Both the position numbers and the translations under genes were made by a program. A stretch of DNA of 64,000 nucleotides from Endocalyx cinctus (taxonomy: Eukaryota; Ascomycota; Sordariomycetes; Amphisphaeriales; Apiosporaceae), in assembly GCA_001600455.1 (NCBI GenBank), contig BCKC01000009.1:1798001-1862000 (forward strand), given 5' to 3'. The notes beneath the pieces were generated by a model. It did no database searches and was not told the origin of the DNA. It was given only the letters and a program-made list of their open reading frames with translations. Of the stretch, positions 9,230 through 21,374 are shown piece after piece. How positions within the stretch are numbered: position 1 is the first letter of the stretch; each line of letters starts with the position of its first letter.

Positions 9230-11727
9230 TTACTCTCTGACTAGGTTTCTGGCCCTTCTTCTCTCCTCTTCTGTTAGCACCCACTGAATGCCATCATCAT
9301 CATCATCGCCACCCAACTCTTCCCATTCCTCGTCCTCCATGTTGGCGATCATAAGGATCTGGCTAACCCTAGAGAATGATTCTCTCGCACTGTATTTACT
9401 CTTGGCGACGGTGCCGATGATACCGGAGAAGTCGCGCTCCATGCGGATGGCACCGTACGCGTTTATCTTGCCGCTGTAGCTCCACACTCTTTTTTCGAGC
9501 GTACGTGCGAGGTTGAGTGCCGTGTGATCCATGAGCGTGGTGAAGGTTTTGGGTGTCATGAGTCGTTGTATCGGCTTCACTAGAGAGTCCCACCCTTGCT
9601 CAAACAGCCGCTGGACCCGGTCTAGCACGCTCTCTTCGTCTTCATCATTCTGCTGTGCTAACTCGATCATTTCTTCTTCCGTGCGCCGGTAATCAGCGTC
9701 GCGGAAAGTGTTTGCGAGTATGGGCTTGAATCTTGGCCTGATAACGTTATTAAACAGTACCTGCAAGCCTTCGTTGAGGAGATCCGTTGTCTTTACGGTG
9801 AAGGTGGTATTCAGGGAATTGAGGGTGGTTGTAACGAACGTCACGTCATGTTCAAAGGGGAATGACGCAGCGATGAGATCCGGTTGGTCAGGCGATGTAC
9901 TGACACGTGCTGATATGATTCGTGCTAAATATTCGTTGGCAACGTCAAGACTGTTAATCAGAACGATGAATGATATAATTTTGTCTTCCGGTGGGAACCC
10001 TCCTTGAACCACCGGCGTGGGATACGATTCGTCTCGCATCTTGCGTTGAACGTATCCAACAAAATCCGAACCCAAGATTTTACCAAGACTAGGGATAACA
10101 TCTCCCACCACAACTCTTTGTGAGGTAGACATAGACTTTTGAATAACCGCACTGACAATATACATGACGTCATCAACAGCAGATATAATGTAAGGTGCAT
10201 TGGCGGTGATTGGGTTATTGAGATTCAGTGACAAGCCTGGGGGGGACTCATCCATCTGAAATGATTTTTCGACAGATCTCCGGAAGAAGAAGGCGGCCAT
10301 TGTATTATAAGGTGCAATCAGTTTCGCTGAGACTTTTCGGTTCAGGTTAGATTTGGTAAGAACTTCTGGGAGGGACAGACTGGCATCTTCAGCGGCATGG
10401 GGATCCTGTCAAGTGTTAGATGTGCTTTCTTTTTTAAAAAAGGTAATGAAGGGTTGGTTATACATACTCTACACTTTCCAGCTAGGAATTTTGAATAAAG
10501 AGACCATCGGCCAAGCATAACTGAGATCTCGTTCAAAAGACCGTCGACTTCTTTCATATTAACACCTTCATCCTCGCTGTCGCGGGGGTTCGTCCCAGCG
10601 CCTATAGCTGGCGAGTTCATTCGAGGAGTGCCTGTCAGGGTCCTATGCTGAAGTTGGAAACTAGAAACAAGGAAAGAGAATGGGTAGCTCTTCACATCGG
10701 TCAACCGTCTATCAATCCCTCTCTCGTCGCTCCAAGAATCAAGTATAATACCACCTTGAACATCGGCTTCCATCTGGATCCTTTCAATTACTCTTACCAT
10801 TTTACCCTCGCCATAATGTCTTTCAACAAGGCCACCGTGACTTTCAACTATTTGTGCGATATGCTCGAAGAGCTTTGTAAGAGCATTGGCATAGAAGAAC
10901 CCATCTTTCCTTCCAGCAGATCCGGACCCTTCCTTCAGAGTTCCTCTGGCGGAACCTGCGATTCCCTGACACACGTATCGGCCATAAACGTCTAACCCGA
11001 CGTCGCCCCTCCCAATAAGAGGGAAAAGCTTAAAGAACCTGGTGACTTTAGCACCATCACCCTCTTTGGCAGCCTTTTCAAACTCGCGGAGGAATAGTCC
11101 ACACAGGCTTTCCCTCGAATTTTCAAGCGTCACCCAAGGCGCGTCTGGCACCTCTACACTGGGCACGATCGCAGATGCGAAGCCGCCACGTATGATACTC
11201 TCTGGTACCTTGCTTGCGCGGGAGATGTAACCAGCAGCGGCTTCCCAATCTTGGGGTGCACCCATACTGCCTACGACGCCATGAACGCAGGCCTTAAGTT
11301 CTGCCACCTGTTCTACAACCCTCAACGTTTGCTGCACCCTGTCCTTTTCTAGATCCAGCTCTTTAACGCGATTAGATAGCCGACCGGCGGTATCGGCGGC
11401 GATGGATAACATGCCATTGCTGATGGACCTCGTAGCGATGACTTGAGAACCAAGGTTTGCTCGTAGGAGGTCGAGTCGCCCTAGTTCCCGAGAGAGGTCG
11501 GCTTGAGAAGAGATAAGGGAGTTTAGACGGTTGGTTATAGAGGTTTCATGTTGGTGTAAAGCTGCCAACGTGGCGCGGACGTCAGCTAGAGATGATGCAT
11601 CGTGAATGGAGGGGCTGATAGAGTTTGAAGTTGATGCTTGTGTTCGATAGTTATTATTTTGCTTATCAGTTAATTTGTTGGTGGAATGGGCTGAAGAGTC
11701 GCCATTGGGGATACTGTTGGCGGACAT
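9230..11727 (-). CDS. COG4: Conserved oligomeric Golgi complex subunit 4
   Basis: Two exons, complement(9230-10405, 10468-11727), encode 811 residues. The 62-bp intron has donor GTATGT and an acceptor ending in ACAG, and both exons are phase 0. COG4 is a lobe-A subunit of the tethering complex for retrograde vesicles within the Golgi. The N-terminal half carries the coiled-coil region expected for COG subunits (about residues 45-150, heptad-like Leu/Ile spacing). The block RRLTDVKSYPFSFLVSSF and the later SDFVGYVQRKMRDESYP are recognisable COG4 landmarks. Length fits fungal COG4. I chose ATG at 11727 because the frame upstream has only GTG; an acidic GGDDDDD stretch precedes the C-terminus. 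It is divergent from SUA5. Confidence 0.88.
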
Positions 11728-12309
11728 TGGAAGATTGTTTGGAGTAAGTGCATATCGACTTCGAATGTCAAGCACGGGGTTTGCGCCTTGAACATGGCCT
11801 TTCTGATGGATTTTGGAATAAAGAATGCCACGCCACCAATGTCAAGTGTCAGTTCCGCGACTGGAGAAATAATGGATATGTGGGTTCCTCCGCCTAATAA
11901 AATGATATACAGTACACTAACCTAGGCCCTAGGCAGCCTAGGGCAGTAAATTACCTGAGCGGGTAAGTAAGCTCCAGTAAATTATTACCAAAGGTATATA
12001 CTACCCCCCCCCCCTAGCACCTACATATTCCACTATAATTGCGGCTCTACCATCTACTGTAAAAGCCTTTCTAGTGTGCCTGATTTAAATACTGCAATGT
12101 CTTGGCATGACGAATGAGAGGTCAAAATGATATACGGAGTACTCATAAGAAACTTTTCGTGAGTGAGTCAACCTGACTTGATATATATTGAAGGTCTATC
12201 CACCTTAAGATCTTCCCAACATTCCAACTAAAATTTCAGTCAGATAACTTACCTGCGTTACTATATTATCTTAGTTGGAAAAACAAGCAAGTTGGCGTCT
12301 CAAATTTTT
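11728..12309. other. Divergent COG4/SUA5 promoter region
   Basis: No coding sequence is seen. It contains an 11-bp C run at 12004-12014 and AT-rich stretches. It must carry the promoters of both flanking genes, but no specific motif stands out. Confidence 0.5.
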
Positions 12310-13713
12310 ATGAGGCTTAGACTAAAATCTGTACGAGCTTTCACCCACTCCTACAGTAAAATGTCCCAAGATCTACCACTAGGGGGGACTGCAAGGCTGA
12401 ACACGCAGCTTAAAAAAATCTCGGAAACATCTCTAGGCACATTTAAGGATAATGGAGACCAAGAAAAGACGTCCTTATGGGAGGTGGGAGGATCCGAGTC
12501 CACAAGTATGAAAACTCTTAGAGAGGCCGCTGGTCTTTTAAGGACGCAAAATATACCTGTTGCTTTTCCAACAGAGACCGTTTACGGATTAGGGGCTGAT
12601 GCCACCAGAAGTTCGGCTGTTAAAGGTATTTATAAGGCAAAGGCGCGACCCTCGGATAATCCGCTTATTATACACGTCTCGGACTTGGCCATGCTCCGGG
12701 AAATTCTCACGCCTCAGAAAACGATAGCCGAAAATAAAACTAACGGGACTGGAAGTCATGATCCGATTCCACAGATATACAAACCACTTATAGAAAAGTT
12801 CTGGCCAGGACCATTAACGATTTTGATGCCTAACCCGAACCCTTCCCGCCTAGCTCCCGAAGTGACCGCGGGGCTTAAAACATTTGGCGTAAGGATGCCG
12901 GCGTCACCCCTCGCTCGCACGCTCATCAAACTCACCGGTGCTCCCTTAGCGGCTCCCTCGGCCAATGCCTCTACCAAGCCGTCGCCAACTACTGCCGGGC
13001 ACGTGCTGGAAGACTTGGACGGGCGCATCGAGCTGATTCTCGATGGCGGCCCATGCTCCATTGGAGTGGAAAGTACTGTCGTTGATGGCCTTTGTGACCC
13101 GCCCGTAGTTCTACGGCCAGGAGGTGTGGGAATAGACGAGCTGCGCGAGTGCCCTGGATGGGAAATGGTCGAAGTCGCGTACAAGGATCAGAGTGAGGCC
13201 GGTAACAAGTCGGCACCCAGGGCCCCTGGTATGAAGTACAAACATTACAGTCCCAAAGCTACGGTGATCTTGTACGAGGCGAAGTCGCAAGGCTGTGCAG
13301 ATGGGATCGGCAAGGAGAACGTTAAAAGCTACTCGCGGGAAGGCCAAGACCTGCGAGTTGGCGTCATTCGGACTCGACATTGGCAACCTGCTGCTGGGTT
13401 GGCTTGTGGGGAGTTTAACACTCAGGGGTCGGTGCAGAGCGGCGATGCATCGACGAGGGAGGATAATGTCGAACTCCACGTAGAAGAAGCTGAACTGTAC
13501 GATACCGATAGTAAAACCCCAATAGGAAAGATTATGGATATTAGCATAGGACAGGACACGAGAAGTATAGCACAAGGTCTCTTCGCCGCTTTGCGAGAAT
13601 TAGATAGGAGAGCTGCCGACGTTATCTTTGTGGAGGGCACGGTGGATGATGAAGATATAGGTGCAGCAGTCATGAACAGGTTGCGCAAAGCAGCTTCTCT
13701 GATTAGAACTTAG
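12310..13713 (+). CDS. SUA5: Threonylcarbamoyl-AMP synthase
   Basis: A single exon encodes 467 residues from ATG 12310. Sua5 makes threonylcarbamoyl-AMP from threonine, bicarbonate and ATP, the first step of t6A37 modification of ANN-decoding tRNAs. The YrdC fold spans about residues 70-270, with PVAFPTETVYGLGADA and the KARPSDNPLIIH substrate/ATP-binding block. The APGMKYKHYSP linker starts near residue 304 and leads into the C-terminal SUA5 domain, a two-domain layout typical of archaea and fungi. Residues 1-17 (MRLRLKSVRAFTHSYSK) are basic, hydroxylated and free of acidic residues, like a mitochondrial presequence. A second in-frame ATG at 12361 would give a shorter cytosolic form. Confidence 0.93.
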   Translation: MRLRLKSVRAFTHSYSKMSQDLPLGGTARLNTQLKKISETSLGTFKDNGDQEKTSLWEVGGSESTSMKTLREAAGLLRTQNIPVAFPTETVYGLGADATRSSAVKGIYKAKARPSDNPLIIHVSDLAMLREILTPQKTIAENKTNGTGSHDPIPQIYKPLIEKFWPGPLTILMPNPNPSRLAPEVTAGLKTFGVRMPASPLARTLIKLTGAPLAAPSANASTKPSPTTAGHVLEDLDGRIELILDGGPCSIGVESTVVDGLCDPPVVLRPGGVGIDELRECPGWEMVEVAYKDQSEAGNKSAPRAPGMKYKHYSPKATVILYEAKSQGCADGIGKENVKSYSREGQDLRVGVIRTRHWQPAAGLACGEFNTQGSVQSGDASTREDNVELHVEEAELYDTDSKTPIGKIMDISIGQDTRSIAQGLFAALRELDRRAADVIFVEGTVDDEDIGAAVMNRLRKAASLIRT

Positions 13714-13884
13714 AACAGATAGACCGGAGGACTCCATAAAACAAGATATACCTAATGACATGCAAATATGTTTTTGTGTCTCTTTCTTTTGCACCAACGC
13801 CATATAGAACAGTACCTTCTCTACTTCTCTTTCTGTTCAGTTTCTTTTACTCTTCCCCGATCCCAAGCTTACTCTTTACAACCC

Positions 13885-14656
13885 TTACAACCCTTGTCGT
13901 AGCCAATCGGTCAACTTAGCCCTTCCTAATTGTGCGAGGTTATTGACACCTTGTTCACTAAGATCGATGCGGCTTAAGTTAACGTCCTGCGTGGGCGCCT
14001 TGCTAACTCTCTGTACGATGATGGTCGGGTCTGTCTCTAGAATGATACCGTCATCTACGATCTCGTCAATGGCGAGTGATACCAGGTCGTAGTTCTCGAC
14101 TATCGTTCGCTTGTCCACGGATTGCCTGTCACGCTTCAGTTAGTTTTTTTCCCGCCTTTTCTTGCTTCCACTGCCTTTGACCCCTGCCGTTTTGAGAATG
14201 GAGGTGAACGAACTTGAATAATAGATGGAGAGAGTCCCTTAGAGCGAGGATGACATTGTACAGCAGAACCTCGTTTTCGTCCAATCCGCCGACGACGTAC
14301 ATCATAACGTCGGATTCCATCTTATATAATACAATCCGGTTATCGTAAAGGATGATGTCGCCCGTCTGCTTCGCCGTTTTCTCTAACAGACCCTTCTCGA
14401 AAGACTTCTGCGATTTTACGTCCCCGAACGGCGAGGTGCTCGAAGTGCTGGATGCTACAGAAAGAATTTCTGGTTAGATAATATTATGCCCAGTAAATCA
14501 TCCACCCAAAGCTTCTCTTGTAATCTGTAGGGAGTAGAGGGCGTACATACGAGCATGGTGGGGTGAGTTGTAATATTTCGCGAATATTCTTGAGCCATCG
14601 TCGACACTGAGAATGATGATCGCATTGACCGACTGAAGGGACATTCCTGGCGCCAT
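13885..14656 (-). CDS. RET3: Coatomer subunit zeta, with an apparent frameshift
   Basis: Three exons are clear: complement(13885-14125, 14214-14455, 14551-14656). The introns are 88 and 95 bp, with donors GTTCGT and GTATGT. The product is the small longin-like subunit of COPI, which coats Golgi-to-ER vesicles. Exon 1 encodes MSLQSVNAIIILSVDDGSRI and FAKYYN; exon 2 the LLEKTAKQTGDIILYDNRIV and LYKMESDVMMYVVGG blocks; exon 3 the VDKRTIVENYDLVSLAIDEI tail. Exon lengths sum to 589, one base too many. The excess maps to an AAAA run at 14400-14403: upstream reads VKSQKSF and downstream reads EKGLLEK only in the next frame. No alternative splice site repairs it. Gene identity is firm; integrity is doubtful. 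It converges on SUA5. Confidence 0.8.
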
Positions 14657-14985
14657 GATTTGGGATTTATAATTAAGTGATAATTCTAGAGGGAAAGCCG
14701 AAGGTATTCGCACGTCATAACATAAAAATAAGTCTTGTACTGTCGATTACATCTGTACACAGATACTCCATTCAGATATTACCCTAGAAATCGCTTAGAC
14801 ACCTATCGGTGGTCGGAATATTCATCAACTGGATACTTTACTCTGGCAACTCGATAACATATTAGGCCACATATCCATGGAGGCTAGTGGATACTCTCAG
14901 ACTCCTGACGACAGACAGGGTTACATAAAGTTATGAATTGCATAAAATTAAAATTAAGCCCCTGAACCAATTAATTTTCCACTTT

Positions 14986-15022
14986 ACGCGAACCTGACGC
15001 GACCCTTTTCTAATTTACGCGT
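14986..15022. promoter_or_regulatory. Cluster of three MCB-type ACGCG boxes upstream of MCM4
   Basis: ACGCGA at 14986 and 14997 and a full MluI box ACGCGT at 15017 lie within 37 bp, 185-221 bp upstream of the MCM4 ATG. ACGCG is the core of the MluI cell-cycle box bound by MBF (Mbp1/Swi6 family) at G1/S genes, and MCM genes are classical targets. Position and clustering make this a strong candidate for periodic control of MCM4. The interval also serves the divergent zeta-COP gene. Confidence 0.65.
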
Positions 15023-15206
15023 TCTCAATCTAGCCCTGAATCAAATAGATCATATTATTTTGCGTGGATCTTTTCGCCCCTCTTTCATCTCTATTCTTTT
15101 ACAACAACAAGACCAAATCCACTGGTTTACCTATACTGTTCTCTCAACGTTTAATATTATAGGTAGTCGTTCATTTATGTACTCTAAATAATTTATTCGA
15201 GTCAAG

Positions 15207-18200
15207 ATGTCTTCACCTTCACAGCGGCGTCAGCGAAATTCGCAATCGAGTACTCCAAGTCGAAATACACGAAGTTCTCAGGCCGCCCGTAGTAGTCCTG
15301 CCAACGCCACTGCGCAAAACGGAAATACCGCCACCCCTCGTAATCCTCGACCATCTCAGCTAGCCTCGAGTCCTCTATTTTATCAATCTTCTCCTGCAAA
15401 CGGAAACAGCGATGTATCGTCTCCTCTGCGACACAATACCGAAACTCAGAGCACCAATGCTGCTCCTAGCTCGCCCTTGCGACATATGACACATTCTCAA
15501 AGCACCGAACATGACGGTGAAAGAACACCAAGGGCCAGCGGTCTTATGGGCGGTAAGTGAACTCGATGATCTTAATCAAAAGAGGCAAGATGTTAATCCA
15601 ATCTTTGTAGAATCGTCGCCCATCAGATACGAACCTAGTTCAACTCCTATTCGGGCCTTACACCCCCAATCCGACCTTCGAAGCGAGAGCAGTGGCTTAT
15701 TCGTCGGCGGATCTGCAACTCCGCGTGCTAGGCCCAATCGAAGAGGAGATATTAATTCCGAGGTATTGAGCAGTAGTCGGGGCGGCAGCCGAGTGATTCT
15801 AGACGATGCTGGCCGCGTTGTCCGTGAAATTCATTCCGATGCGGCCACATTCTCCAATCTAGATCCTGGTACCTCGGACGCAGATATGCTAGGCGGACAA
15901 GATAATGCTACTATTTGGGGTACTACGGTTTCTATCGACGATACTTATGCTGCATTCAAGGACTTCTTGAAGAATTTTACGAAAAAATACAGGATGTGGG
16001 GCCAAGGGATGACTACAGAAGAAACCGATGCCGATCCAGACGCAACTTCGAAACCATACTGGGAGGAGCTTCAGAATATGCTGATCCTTGGTCAGAGAAT
16101 TCTATACATTGATATCCGAGATTTCAAATTATACCCTCCCACTAGGAAGATGTGGCACCAAATCCAGCACTATCCCCAGGAAATTGTGCCCCTTATGGAT
16201 CAGTCTGTTCACGACGTCATGATCGAATTAGCTCAGGCTGAAATGGCGAGACAGAGAAGTCAGAGTAACGGTGCTTCGGCAACGCAACGAAGTACCACTC
16301 ACAGCTCTGACGTACAGTTTCCCAGCTCGGAGAGAAGCGAGGAGCCTCAAGTTTCCCAGAGACCCGCGCAAGGTCCTACGCTGGAAGAGACAGTCATGGA
16401 CCAAGCATACATGACGAGACCGTGGGGCTTGGATGATGTGATAAACTTGCGGGACTTGAATCCCTCTGATATGGACAAATTGATTTGCATCAAGGGGCTG
16501 GTTATTCGAACCACGCCAGTAATTCCAGATATGAAGCAAGCCTTTTTTCGATGCAACGTTTGCAGTCACTCACTCCTGGTGGGCTTAGACCGAGGCAAGA
16601 TCAAGGAGCCAACCGAGTGCCCTCGGCCCAGGTGCAACTCAAAGAATTCCATGCAAATCGTTCATAATAGGTGCGAATTTGAAGACAAGCAGGTAATCAA
16701 ACTGCAGGAAACACCCGATGCCGTCCCTGCTGGTCAGACACCGCATTCGGTCTCCGTTTGTGTCTACAATGAGCTGGTAGATTTCTGCAAGGCCGGTGAT
16801 CGAGTCAGGATCACCGGTATCTACCGTGTCAGTCCAGTACGTGTGAATCCGCGCATGCGAACAGTGAAGAGCATCTTCAAGACTTTCGTAGACGTGGTTC
16901 ATGTAGTCAAGGTTGATGACAAGAGACTGGATGCAGACCCTTCAACTCTCGAGAACGCTGTGAGCGACCCGGACAACAACATCGAGGAGACCCGAAAGAT
17001 AAGCCCCGAAGATGAGGAGAAGATAAAGGCTACCGCTGCTCGTTCTGACATCTATGAGCTCCTTTCACGATCTCTCGCACCATCAATCTACGAAATGGAC
17101 GACGTCAAGAAGGGCATTTTGCTGCAGATGTTCGGTGGAACGAATAAAACCTTTGAGAAAGGAGGTAGCCCAAAGTATCGTGGCGATATCAACGTCTTAC
17201 TCTGTGGTGATCCTTCAACTGCCAAGTCGCAGCTTCTACAATATGTACACAAGATTGCCCCTCGTGGTGTTTATACTAGTGGTAAAGGGTCCTCGGCGGT
17301 CGGTCTTACTGCATATGTCACCAGAGACCCGGAAACGAGACAGTTGGTGCTCGAATCCGGTGCGCTGGTCTTGTCTGATGGCGGTGTTTGCTGTATTGAC
17401 GAATTTGATAAAATGTCCGACGCTACTCGTTCTGTCCTTCACGAAGTCATGGAGCAGCAAACCGTTTCAGTAGCCAAAGCTGGTATTATCACGACTTTAA
17501 ATGCCAGGACCAGTATATTGGCTTCAGCCAACCCCATCGGTTCGCGCTACAATCCCGACCTACCTGTACCTCAAAATATCGATCTACCTCCGACGCTTTT
17601 ATCACGATTTGACCTCGTGTATCTCATTCTTGATCGGGTAAACGAGTCGACCGACCGCAGAATGGCAAGACATTTGCTTTCTATGTACCTAGAGGATAAG
17701 CCCCAATCAGCGCCTTCTAGTAATGAAGTCCTTGTAAGTTTTTCTTCCCAAATCTTTAGTTATAAACTTGTCCCTAACAGATGAATGTCTAGCCTGTCGA
17801 ATTCTTGACGTCTTATATCTCTTATGCCCGCGCCCATGTTCACCCCACGCTTTCGCAGGATGCTTCAAAGGCGCTCGTGGAAGCGTACGTGAACATGCGC
17901 AAACTTGGTCAAGACGTCCGCGCTGCCGAGAAGCGCATCACGGCTACCACCCGTCAGTTAGAGTCTATGATTCGCCTGGCTGAAGCCCACGCGAAGATGC
18001 GGCTGTCCAGCACCGTCACCCAAGCCGACGTCCTGGAAGCCGAGCGACTCATCCAGTCTGCCCTCAAGACGGCGGCGACCGACGCTCAGGGTCGCATCGA
18101 CATGAGTCTGCTCACGGAAGGCACCAGTGCTGCGGAGCGAAAGCGCAAGTCGGAACTCAAGGATGCCGTGCTTCGCCTGCTGGACGAGTTGACTAGTGGT

Positions 18201-18374
18201 GGTCAGAGCGTGCGATTCAGCGAGGTCAGCAGACGATTGAGTGAGGGAGCTAGCGTTTCTGTTGAGCCAGCCGACTTTGCCGAGACTATGAGGGCGCTAG
18301 AGATGGAAGGTCTGGTCATGATTAGCGGTGAGGGCGCGAGGAAGAGCGTGAGACGAGTAACCGGTGTCGCATAA
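15207..18374 (+). CDS. MCM4: DNA replication licensing factor MCM4
   Basis: Exons 15207-15552, 15611-17733 and 17793-18374 encode 1016 residues; introns of 58 and 59 bp have GTAAGT donors. MCM4 is one of six subunits of the replicative MCM2-7 helicase. The first 180 residues are Ser/Thr/Pro-rich with many SP/TP sites, the usual CDK/DDK-regulated tail. A zinc finger (CNVC and a later Cys pair) starts near residue 430. The AAA core has Walker A GDPSTAKSQLL (about 649), Walker B CCIDEFDKM (about 709) and the arginine finger LLSRFDLVY (about 779). The C-terminal winged-helix region is in exon 3. Splice phases close exactly, including the ALMGE/SSPIRY-type junction. Three MCB boxes lie upstream. 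Confidence 0.96.
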
Positions 18375-20185
18375 TCGTTTACAGGGGCAAGGCATCCAAT
18401 CGGGAAATGAAGCGGAGAGGATGTTTTGGTTTGTTTTCGGCGCTTACGAGATGAATATCAGGAATTACGCTACATGTATCAATCAATTCATGTTATAAAA
18501 TGAGACGACGACCGTTTGCCTGGAGAAGAAGATACCTAATCAACTGAAGCATGTCATAATTTCTGATATCGAATTTAAATTCCCACGTTTTTGTTTGATT
18601 ACACAGATTAGTAGCATGCCAAATTCTCGGAGTCTATGAAGTGCCGAATGTCAACGTAATATGCAATCGACATCACATTTCCAAGATATCGTCAACATTC
18701 AACCCGCACTGACTGACGACATCCAAGTTTGATTACACATTTTCCCCCTTTTAATTTTTTTAATGACTATTGAACTCTGTACTCCATTAATTAACACCAT
18801 TTAGTTAGAGCCTACCTCGACGAATGCGTGTAATGTGCGACATAGGACATGGTTTATACACAGCTGATTGGAGGGCTGCTTATACCAATCGGTCATACCG
18901 GCAATTGCTATTTGCGTATATGCGAAAGGTATTTCGGGTATCCCATTCTTTTCCTGCTCAAATCCAATTTTGATCCATTCTTTTCCCTCTCAGCCTTGCT
19001 AACTATGCATTCCTTCCTTCCTCTTTCACATCATGGACTCGTCTGCCTACGAGGCATTCAATTCTCTTTTCGGCCGCCACGAAGTTCGCCTTAAAAAGAT
19101 AAAGTTGCCGCGTTGCTTCGCAATCAACTCTGCCACTCGGCCAGCTCATATGCAGCCCACGGGGGCCGGTCGCTCTTTGACCACTCGCGCATGATGAAAA
19201 TACTTACTGGTCATATTCTGTCATGTCCATCCATATCGTACTAAATCTTGTGCCTTACTTTTCGGAACTTGGTCTATGCAGGATTATCGTCACCATGACG
19301 ATGATTTTGCTGCTCATTTTTCTTTATTTTCTGCATTACTTATTGAAATTAGACAAAACGCATTTATTGAATGGCGAGATGCGCATATATATATATACAT
19401 ATATATTTGTCTATGCCTAGTCTATATATTAAATTGATGTATCAATTTTTCTTTTTCTTTTTTTTGCTTCTCTCGCTCGCTCTCTCGCGCTCTCTTTTTC
19501 TCTCTTCCCCCTTCTTTTTTTTTTCTTTTCCCCAATCCCCAATGATAGTTCATTTATTATGCATATGCACCATAGATTCGGTATGAGTAACCCTTAGAAA
19601 ACACCACCCTGCAACGTCAACTTGGGGCTGTGAAGGGGTTAGGGGCCGTAAATGATCTGGAAACCAACCAACAGGACGGTCAATTCCTCAATTCGAATAG
19701 CGAGCCAGCTTCTTTTCACCCAGACCAGTAAGAGGCCCGTCACTTTGATCGTCTTATAGTCAATCGTGCAGGCAGCCTGCAGATTTTATTATACAGTATA
19801 CCATAACGTACCATCGTCATCTTTTCACTTACTTCAATAGGTAGGATTTTATTATTCACAGGTACTTGCGGAATAAATGTTTGACCAATAATATAATTTA
19901 GTTTGCTTTATTCGTCCAAAGAAAAAAAAAAGCGAATTAAGTCTGCATCTGCGGTACGACAAGACAAGCAGGGCTATGTAGAGTAAGTACTGTAAGTAGG
20001 TACGTGACGCAAAAGTATATGCTAAACTAGGCTATCATCATCCTCGCATATGCTGATTCTGTATTGGAGACACAAACTGCAGCATTGTCTCCTGCAAGCT
20101 ACTTAGCATCTTTCTGTATCCATCTCATGTATGTACGTCAATAAAAAAGTCCACCTTATTGTTTTTGGTAAGATGAGATTTAATC

Positions 20186-20212
20186 AAAAAATAAAATAAA
20201 ATAAAATAAAAA
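20186..20212. repeat. (AAAAT)n microsatellite
   Basis: About five units of AAAAT/AAATA lie in non-coding DNA. It is a simple-sequence repeat with no visible functional role. Confidence 0.8.
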
Positions 20213-21136
20213 CGAACCTTTTTTTTAATATAGCGTTACGTCGAAACAAGTAGTATAAGTAAGTTCACCCCGGCATAGGCCTTTGTGCTGCCTGTTGATT
20301 GCTCATACTTGTAGCCTACACATTAGATCGAGTTATCGTCGTAGCTCTCCCTCTTTCTCTCTCACTCACTTTGTATTTCTGACTCTCTGTATCTGCCTCT
20401 ATCTCTCCCTCTCTTTATATCTCTTACTCGATCTTCCCGTTTCCATCTTCTCCTCTTCCTTTCTTATTTAAATGAGAGGGGCAGCCTCCCAAAGATCTGT
20501 AGCAAATTGATAAATACTCCAACTTAAAATTCCTACTTGATTTTACACTACTTTTTCTTTCCACCATCTTTTAGACTTGATATCAAACCCACTTCGGAAG
20601 CCTCACCGTAAAGAGTGCGGGTTACCCTATTAGGTGGTATCTCGTCTCGGTGAATCTACAGTCATATCACTCATCCATACGCCTTCATAATCGAATATTG
20701 ATCGAATTCTTTTCAATACATTATTTTCTTATTTCGTCAATTAATGATTGCTTTGACTGAACTCAATATCTGCGGGGTAAGCGTTTTTCTTGATAATTTA
20801 TTTATTTTTATTTATTTTTATCTTTTTTTCCTATTTTGTGTAATTTTTTTTCTCCCCTGTTGTTGTTCAATATTCTCCAATCGACTCAAAGAAACGGCTC
20901 CAGTAATTGGTTGCCAACACTTGTACCGCTCTTTCACAAGCACTTCCCCTTGCCAAAGAAAATGAAAACCCCGTCATCCAAACAGGAATCGACAACTGGC
21001 ACCATACGAATATTACCGGATTTTTTTCACTAACACGAAGAGTCATAGTATCTACATTTTTACCGACATAGGACTTGGCTTGGTACTGCGTATCCGTAAG
21101 ACGTCTCTATTTCGAGAGTACCGGTGCACCACCACA

Positions 21137-21374
21137 GTAAGTACGGCGAATAGCAATAAGTCTACAAACACCTTCAATTTTTCCATCAACTGGCTTCGCC
21201 TTATTTATTACCTGGAAATTAATACTAGATCCTGCATCCACATATATCGCTTTCATATTTTCTTTTCTTTTCCTTTATCTAGAAAATTACTGCGCTATCC
21301 CTCCGTCTATGCTTTTTCTACTTCGTTGATCAATCAGCTAATTTTACAAATTAGTGAATAAAATCTAAGTGCAG
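21137..21374 (+). other. Candidate 5'-UTR intron of the AAA ATPase gene
   Basis: A perfect donor (CA/GTAAGT) at 21137 is followed by pyrimidine-rich sequence and acceptors TCTAG at 21282 or GTGCAG at 21374, 40 bp before the ATG. Splicing here would remove AT-rich, non-coding DNA from the leader. A second weaker donor (GGGGTAAGC) lies near 20775. No transcript evidence is available. Confidence 0.35.

Noticed and set aside
10660..10695. Possible short intron in COG4 (GTGAAG to TTTCTAG)
   Set aside because: It would be about 35 bp, below the fungal minimum, and would delete VKSYPFSFLV, a conserved COG4 block; the frame is open through it.
12756..13575. Overlapping open frames antisense to SUA5
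   Set aside because: They are shadows of the GC-rich SUA5 coding sequence; the sense frame has clear YrdC/Sua5 motifs.
19090..19165. Minus-strand GAGCTGGCCGAGTGGCAGAG, resembling a tRNA-Ser/Leu D-arm (A box)
   Set aside because: No B box (GGTTCGANNCC) or cloverleaf-compatible acceptor stem could be found at a suitable distance.
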